DNA from: DATLZC01 sp037444005 | GTDB taxonomy: Bacteria; Chloroflexota; Dehalococcoidia; DSTF01; JACRBR01 | Length of the DNA: 10,002 bases | Assembly: GCA_037444005.1 (NCBI GenBank) | Contig: JBBING010000084.1 | Span: 1 to 10,002 of the forward strand | Direction of reading: 5' to 3' | Shown here: positions 1 through 7,972 of the stretch, piece by piece | Layout of the letters: each line of letters begins with the position of its first letter | Numbering within the stretch: the stretch's first letter is position 1 | Made by a program: the position numbers and the translations under genes | Notes under the pieces: model-generated | Databases searched by the model: none | What the model was told of the DNA's origin: nothing | What the model saw: the letters and a program-made list of their open reading frames with translations, nothing else

Positions 1-16
1 CGGGGTTCTGAGGCAT
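1..16 (-). CDS. Possible start of a further minus-strand gene, cut by the window edge
   Basis: Reading leftward, an ATG at 16-14 is preceded by AAGGGGAGG (27-19), the strongest Shine-Dalgarno-like string near this end. The readable residues are only MPQNP before the window stops. An in-frame ATG at 37-35 is an alternative start, but it has no good ribosome binding site. The gene would lie about 60 bases beyond the yraN stop and could be the third gene of an rnhB-yraN unit. Five codons cannot identify a product. The same bases also form a short hairpin, so this may not be a gene at all. Confidence 0.3.
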
Positions 17-76
17 CGCCTCCCCTTGGGTAACCATCACTTTTGAGGCATTACGTCGCGAGGCCTCCGCGGCCCG

Positions 77-451
77 CTACCGCACGATGGCGCCTTCGAT
101 GTGCTCGACCGAGAGCACGCGGCCGTCGCGCGCCAGATCGATGGCGATGATGTCGATCCGCCGGTCGGGAGCGAGGTCGGGGTGTTCGTACCCGTACCGC
201 TCGACGCCCCGCAGGAGGCGCTGGACCTTCGTCTCCGAGATGCCCTCGATCGCGGCGCCCATGGACGCGCCGCGCCGCGTCTTCACCTCGACGAAGGCGA
301 CGACGCCGTCCTTCTCGGCGATGAGGTCGATCTCGCAGTCGCGCCGGCGGTAGTTCCGGTCGAGAATGACGTAGCCCTTGGCCTCGAGATGCGCGGCGGC
401 GACCCGCTCGCCGAAGGCGCCCAGCGCGCGACGCGACCCCAACCCCCTCAC
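77..451 (-). CDS. yraN: YraN (UPF0102) family endonuclease-like protein
   Basis: This predicted protein of 124 residues has the length usual for the UPF0102/YraN family, a small restriction-endonuclease-like fold related to Holliday-junction resolvases. Its cellular role is poorly defined. The N-terminal helix motif ALGAFGERVAAAHLEAKGY is followed by NYRRRDCEIDLIAEKDGVV and then AFVEVKTRR. The acidic and lysine residues of the putative nuclease site (E-x-D, then E-V-K) are all present. The family normally has Gly-Glu-Ile-Asp here; this protein has Cys-Glu-Ile-Asp. I chose the GTG at 451-449 because it overlaps the rnhB TGA as GTGA and places the conserved domain right at the N-terminus. The open frame continues upstream only through the rnhB coding region. 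The coupling suggests co-translation with rnhB, a common neighbour of this family. Confidence 0.9.
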   Translation of the reverse strand: MRGLGSRRALGAFGERVAAAHLEAKGYVILDRNYRRRDCEIDLIAEKDGVVAFVEVKTRRGASMGAAIEGISETKVQRLLRGVERYGYEHPDLAPDRRIDIIAIDLARDGRVLSVEHIEGAIVR

Positions 452-1104
452 CCCCAGGCGCCTTCGAGCCGCGCGGCGATGGGCGCGAAGCTGCGGCGAT
501 GGATAGGGCAGACGCCGTGCTCCGCCAGCGCCCGCAGGTGCTCCGCCGTGCTGTACCCCTTGTTCCGCTCGAAGCCGTACGCGGGCCAGCACGCGTGGCT
601 CTCATACATGAGCCGGTCGCGGTGCGCCTTGGCGACGATGGACGCCGCCGCCACCGACAGGCTGAGGGCGTCGCCGTGGGTCAGGGCCCGCTGGGGCAGG
701 CCGAGCCCGGGCAGCGGGAGCGCGTCGGTGATGACGAACGACGGCGCGAGAGGGAGCGCCGCCAGCGCCCGGCGCATCGCCCGCCGCGTCGCCTCGACGA
801 TGCCCGCGGCGTCGACCTCGTCGTGCGAGGCGACGCCGACGGCCCATGCGCACTCGTCCCGGATCAGGGCGGCGAGGCGCTCACGCTGGGGCGGGGAGAG
901 CTGTTTCGAATCGCGCAGGTCGGACCACCACTCGCGGGCGCGCTCGGGGTCGAGGACGACGGCGGCCGCGACCACCGGCCCGGCGATGGGCCCGCGTCCG
1001 ACCTCGTCGACGCCCGCGACCACGCGATGTCCCTCGCGCCAGGCCCGGATCTCCTCACTCAGCGTGGGGATGGACCGATACAGGGTCATGTCCGGCGCGA
1101 GCAT
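448..1104 (-). CDS. rnhB: Ribonuclease HII
   Basis: RNase HII cleaves the RNA strand of RNA-DNA hybrids and removes single ribonucleotides misincorporated in DNA; it is a cytoplasmic metal-dependent enzyme. The predicted protein has 218 residues, usual for the family. Visible motifs in order are AGVDEVGRGPIAGP (metal ligands D33 and E34), DSKQLSP (65-71), FVITDA (D127) and AAASIVAKAHRDRL (D163), so the four acidic DEDD residues are all there. The C-terminal region GFERNKGYSTAEHLRAL is also typical. The start is uncertain. ATG at 1104-1102 has a weak GGGA upstream; ATG at 1089-1087 would give 213 residues and has no visible ribosome binding site. The gene is divergent from the thi operon, and its stop overlaps the start of yraN. 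No convincing promoter was found for it. Confidence 0.95.
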   Translation of the reverse strand: MLAPDMTLYRSIPTLSEEIRAWREGHRVVAGVDEVGRGPIAGPVVAAAVVLDPERAREWWSDLRDSKQLSPPQRERLAALIRDECAWAVGVASHDEVDAAGIVEATRRAMRRALAALPLAPSFVITDALPLPGLGLPQRALTHGDALSLSVAAASIVAKAHRDRLMYESHACWPAYGFERNKGYSTAEHLRALAEHGVCPIHRRSFAPIAARLEGAWG

Positions 1105-1146
1105 AGCAGCGTCCCGAGGCGGCCGTCCATCGCCTGCGGCTCGCGG

Positions 1147-1176
1147 TTGACGCCGTCGCGGAAGCGCCCGTAGACT
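1147..1176 (+). promoter_or_regulatory. Candidate sigma70-type promoter of the thi operon
   Basis: TTGACG at 1147-1152 matches five of six -35 consensus bases. TAGACT at 1171-1176 matches four of six -10 bases, with an 18-base spacer. Transcription would begin near 1183, about 40 bases before the TPP riboswitch, which is where a promoter is needed. It sits in the divergent gap between rnhB and thiD. This is a consensus match only. Confidence 0.55.
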
Positions 1177-1221
1177 GAGAGCGACGTTACCAATCGAGCC
1201 CGCCATGCTCGGCGGGAGGCC

Positions 1222-1336
1222 GCGGGAGCTCGGGTGCCCTTCGTGCGAAGGGCCGGCCGGGCTGAGAGGCCCCGACCGCAACGCGGGGCGACCGCTGAAC
1301 CTGACCCGGGTAATGCCGGCGGAGGGAAGCGCGCGC
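1222..1336 (+). promoter_or_regulatory. TPP (THI-box) riboswitch
   Basis: The conserved landmarks of the TPP aptamer occur in order. CGGGTGCCC is at 1231-1239, followed by the P3 stem CCCTTCG/CGAAGGG (1237-1243 with 1246-1252). The pyrimidine-sensing CTGAGA is at 1262-1267. The pyrophosphate-binding half, CTGAACCTGACCCGGGTAAT (1295-1314), continues with GCCGGCGGAGGGAA (1315-1328). An extra G/C hairpin lies between the two halves (about 1269-1288). The outer P1 helix is imperfect in my pairing, so the ends are approximate by several bases. In bacteria this aptamer reduces expression of downstream thiamine genes when thiamine pyrophosphate binds. Here it precedes thiD and the whole operon. Confidence 0.96.
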
Positions 1337-1370
1337 AGGCGACGCCAGCCTGCCGCAGAGAGCCACACCA

Positions 1371-1405
1371 CACGCCGTCCTTCCCGGGACGGCGTGATTG
1401 TGTTT
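1371..1405 (+). terminator. Intrinsic-terminator-like hairpin of the riboswitch expression platform
   Basis: CACGCCGTCC (1371-1380) pairs perfectly with GGACGGCGTG (1387-1396) around a six-base loop. ATTGTGTTT (1397-1405) follows, a moderately T-rich tail. It lies between the TPP aptamer and the thiD ribosome binding site, as expected for ligand-controlled premature termination. A smaller hairpin, GCAGGC/GCCTGC (1335-1340 with 1348-1353), lies between aptamer and terminator. GGCGG in the aptamer 3' part (about 1318-1322) could pair with CCGTC of the terminator 5' arm as an antiterminator, but this needs folding to confirm. The tail is not a clean T-run, so efficiency is uncertain. Confidence 0.65.
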
Positions 1406-1419
1406 CGAGAGGAGCCGCG

Positions 1420-2244
1420 ATGACCGTCGCGCCCGTCGCCCGCGTGCCGCGCGCGCTCACCATCGCCGGATCCGATTCCGGCGGCGGCGCGGGCATTCAG
1501 GCCGACCTGAAGACGTTCGCGGCGCTGGGCGTGTACGGCGCATCCGCCATCACCGCGCTCACCGCCCAGAACACCCTGGGCGTCACCGCCATCCACGAGG
1601 CGCCCGCGTCCTTCGTCGCCGAACAGATCGACGCCGTCATGGCCGACATCGGCGCCGACGCCTGGAAGACGGGCATGCTCGCCAACGCCGAGATCGTGGA
1701 GGTGGTCGCCGACCGCGCCGCCCGCTGGGAGGTGACGAACCTCGTGGTGGACCCGGTGATGGTCTCGAAGTCGGGCCACCGCCTCCTCCGGGAGGACGCC
1801 ATCGAGGCGTACCGCCGGCTGCTCATCCCGCGTGCGCTCATCGTGACGCCGAACACCCACGAGGCGGCGGCGCTCGTCGGCAGGCCGGTCGAAACGTGGG
1901 ATGACGTCCGCGAGGCGGCCCGCGCGCTCGTCGAGATGGGAGCGCACATCGCGGTCGTGACGGGCGGTGACCGCACGGGGCCGGCGACCGACCTGTACTA
2001 CGACGGCTCGGGCTTCCACGAGTTCACGGCCGGCCGCGTGGACACGATCAACGACCACGGCACGGGGTGCACTTTCGCGTCCGCCATCGCCGCCGCCCTC
2101 GCCCGGGGCGAGGAGCCAAAGAAGGCGGTGGCTCTCGCGAAGTCGTACGTCACGAAGGCGTTGCAGGCGGCCTATCCGGTCGGCCAGGGACACGGGCCGG
2201 TGCACCACTTCTACCGATTCTGGCGGCCGGTCGCCGCCGGGTAG
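1420..2244 (+). CDS. thiD: Hydroxymethylpyrimidine / phosphomethylpyrimidine kinase ThiD
   Basis: This cytoplasmic ribokinase-fold enzyme phosphorylates HMP and HMP-P to HMP-PP, the pyrimidine partner in thiamine phosphate synthesis. The predicted protein has 274 residues, normal for single-domain ThiD. Near the N-terminus is LTIAGSDSGGGAGIQADLKT (13-32), the substrate-binding signature. VDPVMVSKSGHRLL lies mid-protein, and the anion-hole motif GTGC is at 214-217, followed by TFASAIAAAL. There is no fusion to ThiE or TenA. ATG 1420 was chosen over longer in-frame options because AGAGGAG (1408-1414) sits five bases upstream. A longer reading frame would run back through the riboswitch. It is the first gene of the operon, 18 bases ahead of thiC. 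Confidence 0.97.
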   Translation: MTVAPVARVPRALTIAGSDSGGGAGIQADLKTFAALGVYGASAITALTAQNTLGVTAIHEAPASFVAEQIDAVMADIGADAWKTGMLANAEIVEVVADRAARWEVTNLVVDPVMVSKSGHRLLREDAIEAYRRLLIPRALIVTPNTHEAAALVGRPVETWDDVREAARALVEMGAHIAVVTGGDRTGPATDLYYDGSGFHEFTAGRVDTINDHGTGCTFASAIAAALARGEEPKKAVALAKSYVTKALQAAYPVGQGHGPVHHFYRFWRPVAAG

Positions 2245-2262
2245 CATCACGGGAGGTCACGG

Positions 2263-3608
<1,346 letters not shown>

Positions 3609-3612
<4 letters not shown>

Positions 3613-4124
3613 CCGAGCGCATCGACACGCCACCCGCCATCGACGCCGCGCTCAAGCGGCTGGCGTCCGCCCCGGAGCGCGCCACCGGCGTCGCGCTCCC
3701 GCTGCGTCCCGAGGCATGGGACACGCCTGTGGCCGGCGCATGGACGCGGCGCGAGACCCTCGCCCACCTCGCGTCCAATGACCTGCGGGCCATGGTCCGC
3801 ATTCGCGCCGCCCTGGGCGACGCCAGCCCGGAGGAGCTCGCCGCCCTCGCCGACGCGGACGCCTGGAACCGGGAGCAGGTCCGCGCACGCGCCCGCGCGT
3901 CGGTGGAGGCGCTGCTCACCGAGTACCGGGCGAACCGCCGCGCGCTCGTCCGGCTCCTCGGGTCCATCCCGGCCGAGCGCTTCGAGGAGCTCGCCGTGGA
4001 GCGCGCGGGCGAACGCATCTCGCTGGCCGAGTACGTCTCCCGCATCGACCGCCACGACGACGAACACATCGAGCAGATCGGCGCGCCGCCGGTCGGGCAG
4101 AAAGGAGACGCCGATGCCGGGTGA
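3609..4124 (+). CDS. DinB/YfiT-fold putative metalloprotein in the thi operon
   Basis: The predicted protein of 171 residues looks helical, with a DinB-like (DinB_2/YfiT or maleylpyruvate-isomerase-like) layout. WTRRETLAHLASND gives histidine 53 in the first metal motif, and RHDDEHIEQI near the C-terminus gives histidines 149 and 153 (HxxxH). These three match the usual metal triad of the superfamily. Members include thiol-dependent transferases (mycothiol or bacillithiol) and many uncharacterised proteins. It is locked into the operon: its ATG overlaps the thiC stop (ATGA), and its last 11 bases overlap thiG. No thiamine role for it is known to me. Possible jobs include thiol chemistry, metal handling or detoxification of a pathway intermediate, all of them speculative. 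The fold call is made by eye from motifs. Confidence 0.8.
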
Positions 4125-4938
4125 GCAGGCTCGCGCGGACGGTGATGGACGCGCGTCAGTGCCGGACGACCCGCTGATCATCGCGGGCAAGACGTTCCGT
4201 TCCCGGCTGATGCTGGGCACGGGCAAGTACCGCAGCCCCGAGGAGACCGTCGCCGCCCTCGAGGCCTCGGGGGCCGAGATCGTGACGGTGGCCATTCGGC
4301 GGCTCGACCTCGACAACCCCAACGCCCGGACCGAGCTCGACTACATCGACTGGTCGCGTTACACGATCCTGCCCAACACCGCCGGTTGCCGGACGGTCGA
4401 GGAGGCGCTCATGACGGCGCGGCTCGCCCGTTCGCTCACCGGCTCCAACTGGGTGAAGCTCGAGGTCATCCCCGACCCCAAGTACCTCCTGCCCGACCCT
4501 GTGGGCACGCTGGAGGCGGCGCAGCGGCTTATCGACGAAGGCTTCGTCGTCCTGCCGTACATCCACGCCGACCCCATTCTGGCGCGCCGGCTCGAGGACA
4601 TCGGCTGCGCCACGGTCATGCCGCTGGGCTCGCCCATCGGCTCGGGTCAGGGCATCCTGACGGCGGACGAGATCAAGATCATCATCGAGAACGCGGGCGT
4701 TCCGGTGGTGGTGGACGCCGGCCTGGGGGCGCCTTCCGACGCCGCCCTCGCGATGGAGCTCGGGGCGGACGCCGTGCTCGTCAACACCGCCGTCGCGAAG
4801 GCGCAGGACCCCGTGCGGATGGCGGAGGCGATGCGCCTCGGCGTCGAGGCGGGACGGAAGGCGTTCCTGGCGGGCCGCATCTCCCGCAGGCCGTACGCGT
4901 CCGCGTCGAGCCCGGAGGAAGGAGTGGTGCGGGTGTGA
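4114..4938 (+). CDS. thiG: Thiazole synthase ThiG
   Basis: ThiG is a (beta/alpha)8 enzyme that condenses 1-deoxy-D-xylulose 5-phosphate, dehydroglycine and the sulfur of ThiS thiocarboxylate into the thiazole phosphate. Its 274 residues include FRSRLMLGTGKYRSPEETV near the N-terminus. TGSNWVKLEVIPDPKYLLPD contains the Schiff-base lysine, K115 in this numbering. VMPLGSPIGSGQGI is the phosphate-binding loop, and VPVVVDAGLGAPSDAALAME and GADAVLVNTAVA complete the core. The start ATG 4114 has AAAGGAG (4101-4107) six bases upstream, inside the end of the DinB-like gene. The first roughly 18 residues are a nonconserved extension, and GTG 4159 is a weaker alternative. The TGA overlaps the next gene's GTG as GTGA. 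Confidence 0.97.
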   Translation: MPGEQARADGDGRASVPDDPLIIAGKTFRSRLMLGTGKYRSPEETVAALEASGAEIVTVAIRRLDLDNPNARTELDYIDWSRYTILPNTAGCRTVEEALMTARLARSLTGSNWVKLEVIPDPKYLLPDPVGTLEAAQRLIDEGFVVLPYIHADPILARRLEDIGCATVMPLGSPIGSGQGILTADEIKIIIENAGVPVVVDAGLGAPSDAALAMELGADAVLVNTAVAKAQDPVRMAEAMRLGVEAGRKAFLAGRISRRPYASASSPEEGVVRV

Positions 4939-5597
4939 CCCACGGCGAAAAGATGCGCCGCTGGCGCAGCCCGGCCCTCATGCTCGTGACCGACCGGCGA
5001 AGGCTGCGCGGCCGCTCGCTCGAAGAGGTCGTGTCCCTCGCCGTCGACGGCGGGGTCAACATCGTCCAACTGCGCGAGAAGGACCTCTCGGCGCGCGAGC
5101 TGTACAACCTGGCCCTTACGGTGCGCACGGTGATTCGCGGCCGGGCCCTGTTTCTGGTGAACGACCGCGTGGACGTCGCGTCGGCCACCGGCGCGGACGG
5201 CGTGCAGCTTCCCGCTGACGGCCTTCCGCTGGACGCCGCCGCCGACGTGGACCCGACGCTCCTGTTCGGGCAGTCGGTGCACAGCGCGGCCGCCGCCGTC
5301 GAGGCGCAGCACCGGGGCGCCGACTTCGTCGTCCTGGGGACGGTGTTCGAGACGGCGTCGAAGCCGGGCGCGCGGACGCTGGGCCTGGAAGGCGTACGCC
5401 GCGCCGCCGAGGCCGTGAGCATCCCGGTCATCGCCATCGGCGGCATCACCGCCGAGAACGCCGGCGACGTCATCGACGCGGGCGCGGGCGGCGTCGCCGT
5501 GCTGTCGGCCATCATGGACGCGCCCGACCCCACGGCTGCGGCCCGGGCGCTCTGGCAGGCCGTGGAATCGCGTTGGGTCGGGGCCACGCCGCGGTAA
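4935..5597 (+). CDS. thiE: ThiE/TenI family protein: thiamine phosphate synthase or thiazole tautomerase
   Basis: The predicted 220-residue protein is a TIM-barrel member of the ThiE/TenI superfamily. ThiE joins HMP-PP to thiazole phosphate carboxylate; TenI aromatises the ThiG product. ThiE-like features are VNIVQLREK (Q45, R47, K49, diphosphate contacts) and LVNDR (N76, D77, the first Mg ligand site). More TenI-like are ADGVQLP in place of the usual HLGQED, which loses the second Mg-ligand aspartate, GQSVHS, and VLGTVFETASKPG. PVIAIGGI is common to both. No other ThiE candidate lies in the window. The GTG start (4935) overlaps the thiG stop and has GGAGGAAGGAG ten bases upstream; ATG 4953 would lose six residues and has a poor site. 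The family call is firm; the choice between the two activities is open. Confidence 0.85.
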   Translation: MTHGEKMRRWRSPALMLVTDRRRLRGRSLEEVVSLAVDGGVNIVQLREKDLSARELYNLALTVRTVIRGRALFLVNDRVDVASATGADGVQLPADGLPLDAAADVDPTLLFGQSVHSAAAAVEAQHRGADFVVLGTVFETASKPGARTLGLEGVRRAAEAVSIPVIAIGGITAENAGDVIDAGAGGVAVLSAIMDAPDPTAAARALWQAVESRWVGATPR

Positions 5598-5604
5598 TCC
5601 GGCC

Positions 5605-5808
5605 ATGCCTACCCTGACCGTGAACGGCAAGCCGAGGCAGATCGAGCGCGAGATGACCGTGCCCGAATTCCTCGAGGCGCACGGCATCGACCGGCGGCTC
5701 GTCGCCGTCGCCGTGAACGGCGAGGTCATCCCGAGGGACCGCTACGACGTCACCGTCCTCCGCGAGGGTGACGTTGTGGAGGTCGTGCGGATGGTCGGCG
5801 GCGGATGA
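5605..5808 (+). CDS. thiS: Sulfur carrier protein ThiS
   Basis: ThiS is a ubiquitin-like protein of 67 residues whose C-terminal glycine is converted to a thiocarboxylate and delivers sulfur to ThiG. It begins MPTLTVNGKPRQI and contains AVAVNGEVIPRDRYD and the strand LREGDVVEVVRMV. It ends in Gly-Gly-Gly, with the essential terminal Gly-Gly exposed. Length and composition are typical. It lies seven bases after thiE, and its TGA overlaps the thiO ATG as ATGA. The adenylating partner ThiF is not present in this window. Confidence 0.96.
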   Translation: MPTLTVNGKPRQIEREMTVPEFLEAHGIDRRLVAVAVNGEVIPRDRYDVTVLREGDVVEVVRMVGGG

Positions 5809-6959
5809 GGCCGCGAGCCGGCCACGGCGCAGACGCGGTGGTCGTGGGCGGCGGCATCGTGGGCTGCGCCGTCGCGTGGGCGCTCGCCTCCCGCGGGGCC
5901 CGCGTCACGCTCCTCGAGCGCAACGGCCGCCTCTGCCTCGAAGCGAGCAACGCCGCCGCCGGCATGCTCGCGCCCCTGTCCGAGGCCGACGAGCCGGGCC
6001 CCTTGCTCGATTTCTCCCTCCAGGCCCTCACGGCGTATCCCCAGGCGGTCGACGACGTGCAGTCCACCACAGGGATCGACGTCGAGTTCCGCCGCACGGG
6101 GATCCTGCGCGTGGCGCTGTCCGAGTCCGACGAGGAGGCTCTCCGGCGTAAGGTCGCGTGGCAGCGGAGCGCAGGCCTCAAGCTCCACGAGCTGGACGCG
6201 GCGCTCCTCCACGAGCTCGAGCCGCGGCTCACGCCCCGGGCGCGGTTCGGCGTCCTCTGCCCGGACGAAGGTCAGGTCTCGAACCAGCAGATGACCCTCG
6301 CGCTCGCCCGCGCCGCCGAAGCCCGCGGCGCGCGCATCCTCACCCGCTCGCCCGCGACGGGGCTGCGCGTGGCCGGCGGGCGCGTGCGGGCGGTGAGGAC
6401 GCCCGCGGGCGAGGTGGAGGCCGACTGCTTCGTCTTCGCGGCGGGCGCATGGACGGGGCTAATCTCGCGCCTGCTCCGCCGGGTGGCGCCGCCTCGGCCC
6501 ATTCGGGGACAGATGATCGCGCTCGGGGGGATGGTGACGCCGATTCGGACCATCGTGTGGGGCCCGCGGGGCTATCTGGTGCCGCGCGCCAACGGCCTGG
6601 TGTTCGCCGGGGCCACTGTCGAGGACGTCGGCTTCCGGCGCCGCACCACCGTCGCAGGGCTGCGCCGGGTGCGGCGTATGGCGGAGGAATTGGTGCCGCA
6701 GCTCCGGGCCGCCGCTGAGCCGTTCTCCTGGTACGGCTTCCGCCCCGGCTCTCCCGACGGGCTCCCCATCATCGGCGTCGTGCCGGGGCTCGATAACGCC
6801 ATCGTCGCCACGGGGCACTACCGCAACGGCATCTTGCTCGGCCCCTTCACGGGCCTGCTCGTCGCCGAGCTCGCGCTGACGGGGCAGACGCCATCCGCGC
6901 TCGCGGCGTTCGCGCCGGCGCGGTTCACGCAGGCGGCGACGAGCGCCGCGCCAAGCTAG
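5805..6959 (+). CDS. thiO: Glycine oxidase ThiO
   Basis: ThiO is an FAD-dependent, oxygen-using oxidase that converts glycine to iminoacetate (dehydroglycine) for thiazole synthesis. It stands in for the radical enzyme ThiH used by E. coli. The 384-residue protein starts with the dinucleotide-binding motif AVVVGGGIVGCAVAW (G15, G17, G20), with E38 ending the second strand. ASNAAAGMLAP (47-57) is the typical DAO-family flavin region. Near the C-terminus, WYGFRPGSPDGLPIIG (R313) and TGHYRNGILL (R340) match the arginine and backbone segments that hold the substrate carboxylate. It is the last gene of the operon. Its stop TAG is part of the palindrome CTAG shared with the convergent plsX stop, so no terminator fits between them. 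Confidence 0.95.
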   Translation: MRPRAGHGADAVVVGGGIVGCAVAWALASRGARVTLLERNGRLCLEASNAAAGMLAPLSEADEPGPLLDFSLQALTAYPQAVDDVQSTTGIDVEFRRTGILRVALSESDEEALRRKVAWQRSAGLKLHELDAALLHELEPRLTPRARFGVLCPDEGQVSNQQMTLALARAAEARGARILTRSPATGLRVAGGRVRAVRTPAGEVEADCFVFAAGAWTGLISRLLRRVAPPRPIRGQMIALGGMVTPIRTIVWGPRGYLVPRANGLVFAGATVEDVGFRRRTTVAGLRRVRRMAEELVPQLRAAAEPFSWYGFRPGSPDGLPIIGVVPGLDNAIVATGHYRNGILLGPFTGLLVAELALTGQTPSALAAFAPARFTQAATSAAPS

Positions 6960-7972
6960 AGTTCGGCGGCGATCGAAAAGCGCCGGTGGGCGCCCAGGTG
7001 GGAACGGAGCGTGTCCAGCATGCCCGACGCCGCGGCGTCGCGCGCCTGCCGGACCGCGTTCTTGATGGCGGCGCCGTCGGAGCGCCCGTGGGCGATAATC
7101 ACGACGCCGTTCACGCCCAGCAGCGGCGCGCCGCCGTATTCGTTGGGGTCGAACTCCCGGCGCAGTTGGAGGAGCGCGTTCCGGAGCACGAGCGCGGCCA
7201 CCTTGTGCCGCAGCGTCGAGGTCATCACGCGCCGGAGCTCGCCGAACGCGTACTCGAGGACGCCCTCGCCGACCTTCACGGCCACGTTCCCGGTGAACCC
7301 GTCGGTCACCAGCACGTCCACCCAGCCGCGGTGCACGTCGCGGCCCTCGATGTTCCCGACGAAATTGACGCCGGGCGTCGCCTTGAGCCGCTCGTAGGCT
7401 TCGGTGGCGAGCTCATTGCCCTTGCCGGCCTCCTCGCCGATGTTGAGCAGCCCGACACGGGGCTCGCGGACGCCGTACACCTTCTCCATGAAGACGGAGC
7501 CCATCTGGCCGAACTGGGCCAGCCACGACGGCTTGCAGTCGGCGTTGGCGCCCACGTCGAGCACGAGGACCTTGGTCCGGTAGGGGATGAGCGCGCCGAT
7601 GGCCGGCCGTTCGATGCCGTGGATGCGCCCCAGCTTCATCAGGGCCGACGCCATGACGGCGCCGGTGTTGCCCGCCGAGACGACGGCGTCGGCGACGCCC
7701 TGACGCACGAGGTCCATGGCGACGTTGATGGAGGCCTCGCGCTTCTGGCGTACGGCCTGCGCGGGCGCTTCGTCCATCCTGATGGCCTGGGCGGCGTGGA
7801 TGATCTGCACGCCGGTGGGCGGCTCGCCGTGACGCTTGAGCTCGCTCTCAATGAGCTCGGCCGGACCCACCAGCGCGATCTCGATGCCGAGCTCGCGGCG
7901 CGCCATCAACGCGCCCGCGACCGTCGCCTCGGGCGCGAAGTCCCCCCCCATGGCGTCGAGCGCGATGCGCAT
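6956..7972 (-). CDS. plsX: Phosphate acyltransferase PlsX
   Basis: PlsX converts acyl-ACP and phosphate into acyl-phosphate, the donor used by PlsY to start phospholipid synthesis; it is a peripheral membrane protein. The 338 residues match the family length. The N-terminus IALDAMGGDFAPEATV is diagnostic. It is followed by VSAGNTGAVMASALMKLG, VLVLDVGANADCKP, GLLNIGEEAGKGNEL, DVLVTDGFTGNVAVK and GVNGVVIIAHGRSD. The ATG at 7972-7970 overlaps the methyltransferase stop as TGATG, so the two genes are translationally coupled. Codons 8-10 (ATG-GGG-GGG-GAC region) carry a run of eight G, a possible slippage point. The partner genes often found beside plsX (rpmF, fabH, fabD) are not adjacent here. 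Confidence 0.97.
   Translation of the reverse strand: MRIALDAMGGDFAPEATVAGALMARRELGIEIALVGPAELIESELKRHGEPPTGVQIIHAAQAIRMDEAPAQAVRQKREASINVAMDLVRQGVADAVVSAGNTGAVMASALMKLGRIHGIERPAIGALIPYRTKVLVLDVGANADCKPSWLAQFGQMGSVFMEKVYGVREPRVGLLNIGEEAGKGNELATEAYERLKATPGVNFVGNIEGRDVHRGWVDVLVTDGFTGNVAVKVGEGVLEYAFGELRRVMTSTLRHKVAALVLRNALLQLRREFDPNEYGGAPLLGVNGVVIIAHGRSDGAAIKNAVRQARDAAASGMLDTLRSHLGAHRRFSIAAEL

Noticed and set aside
10..22. Small inverted repeat GAGGC-ATC-GCCTC after yraN
   Set aside because: It has no T-run in either direction and coincides with a possible start codon; too short to call a terminator.
101..1173. Long open frames on the plus strand opposite yraN and rnhB
   Set aside because: They are antisense to two well-recognised genes, their protein sequences are Arg/Ala/Pro-rich with no motifs, and such frames are expected in GC-rich DNA.
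1105..2250. Upstream extension of rnhB far into the thiD region
   Set aside because: The frame stays open, but the sequence is antisense to thiD and the riboswitch, and the RNase HII domain starts near 1104.
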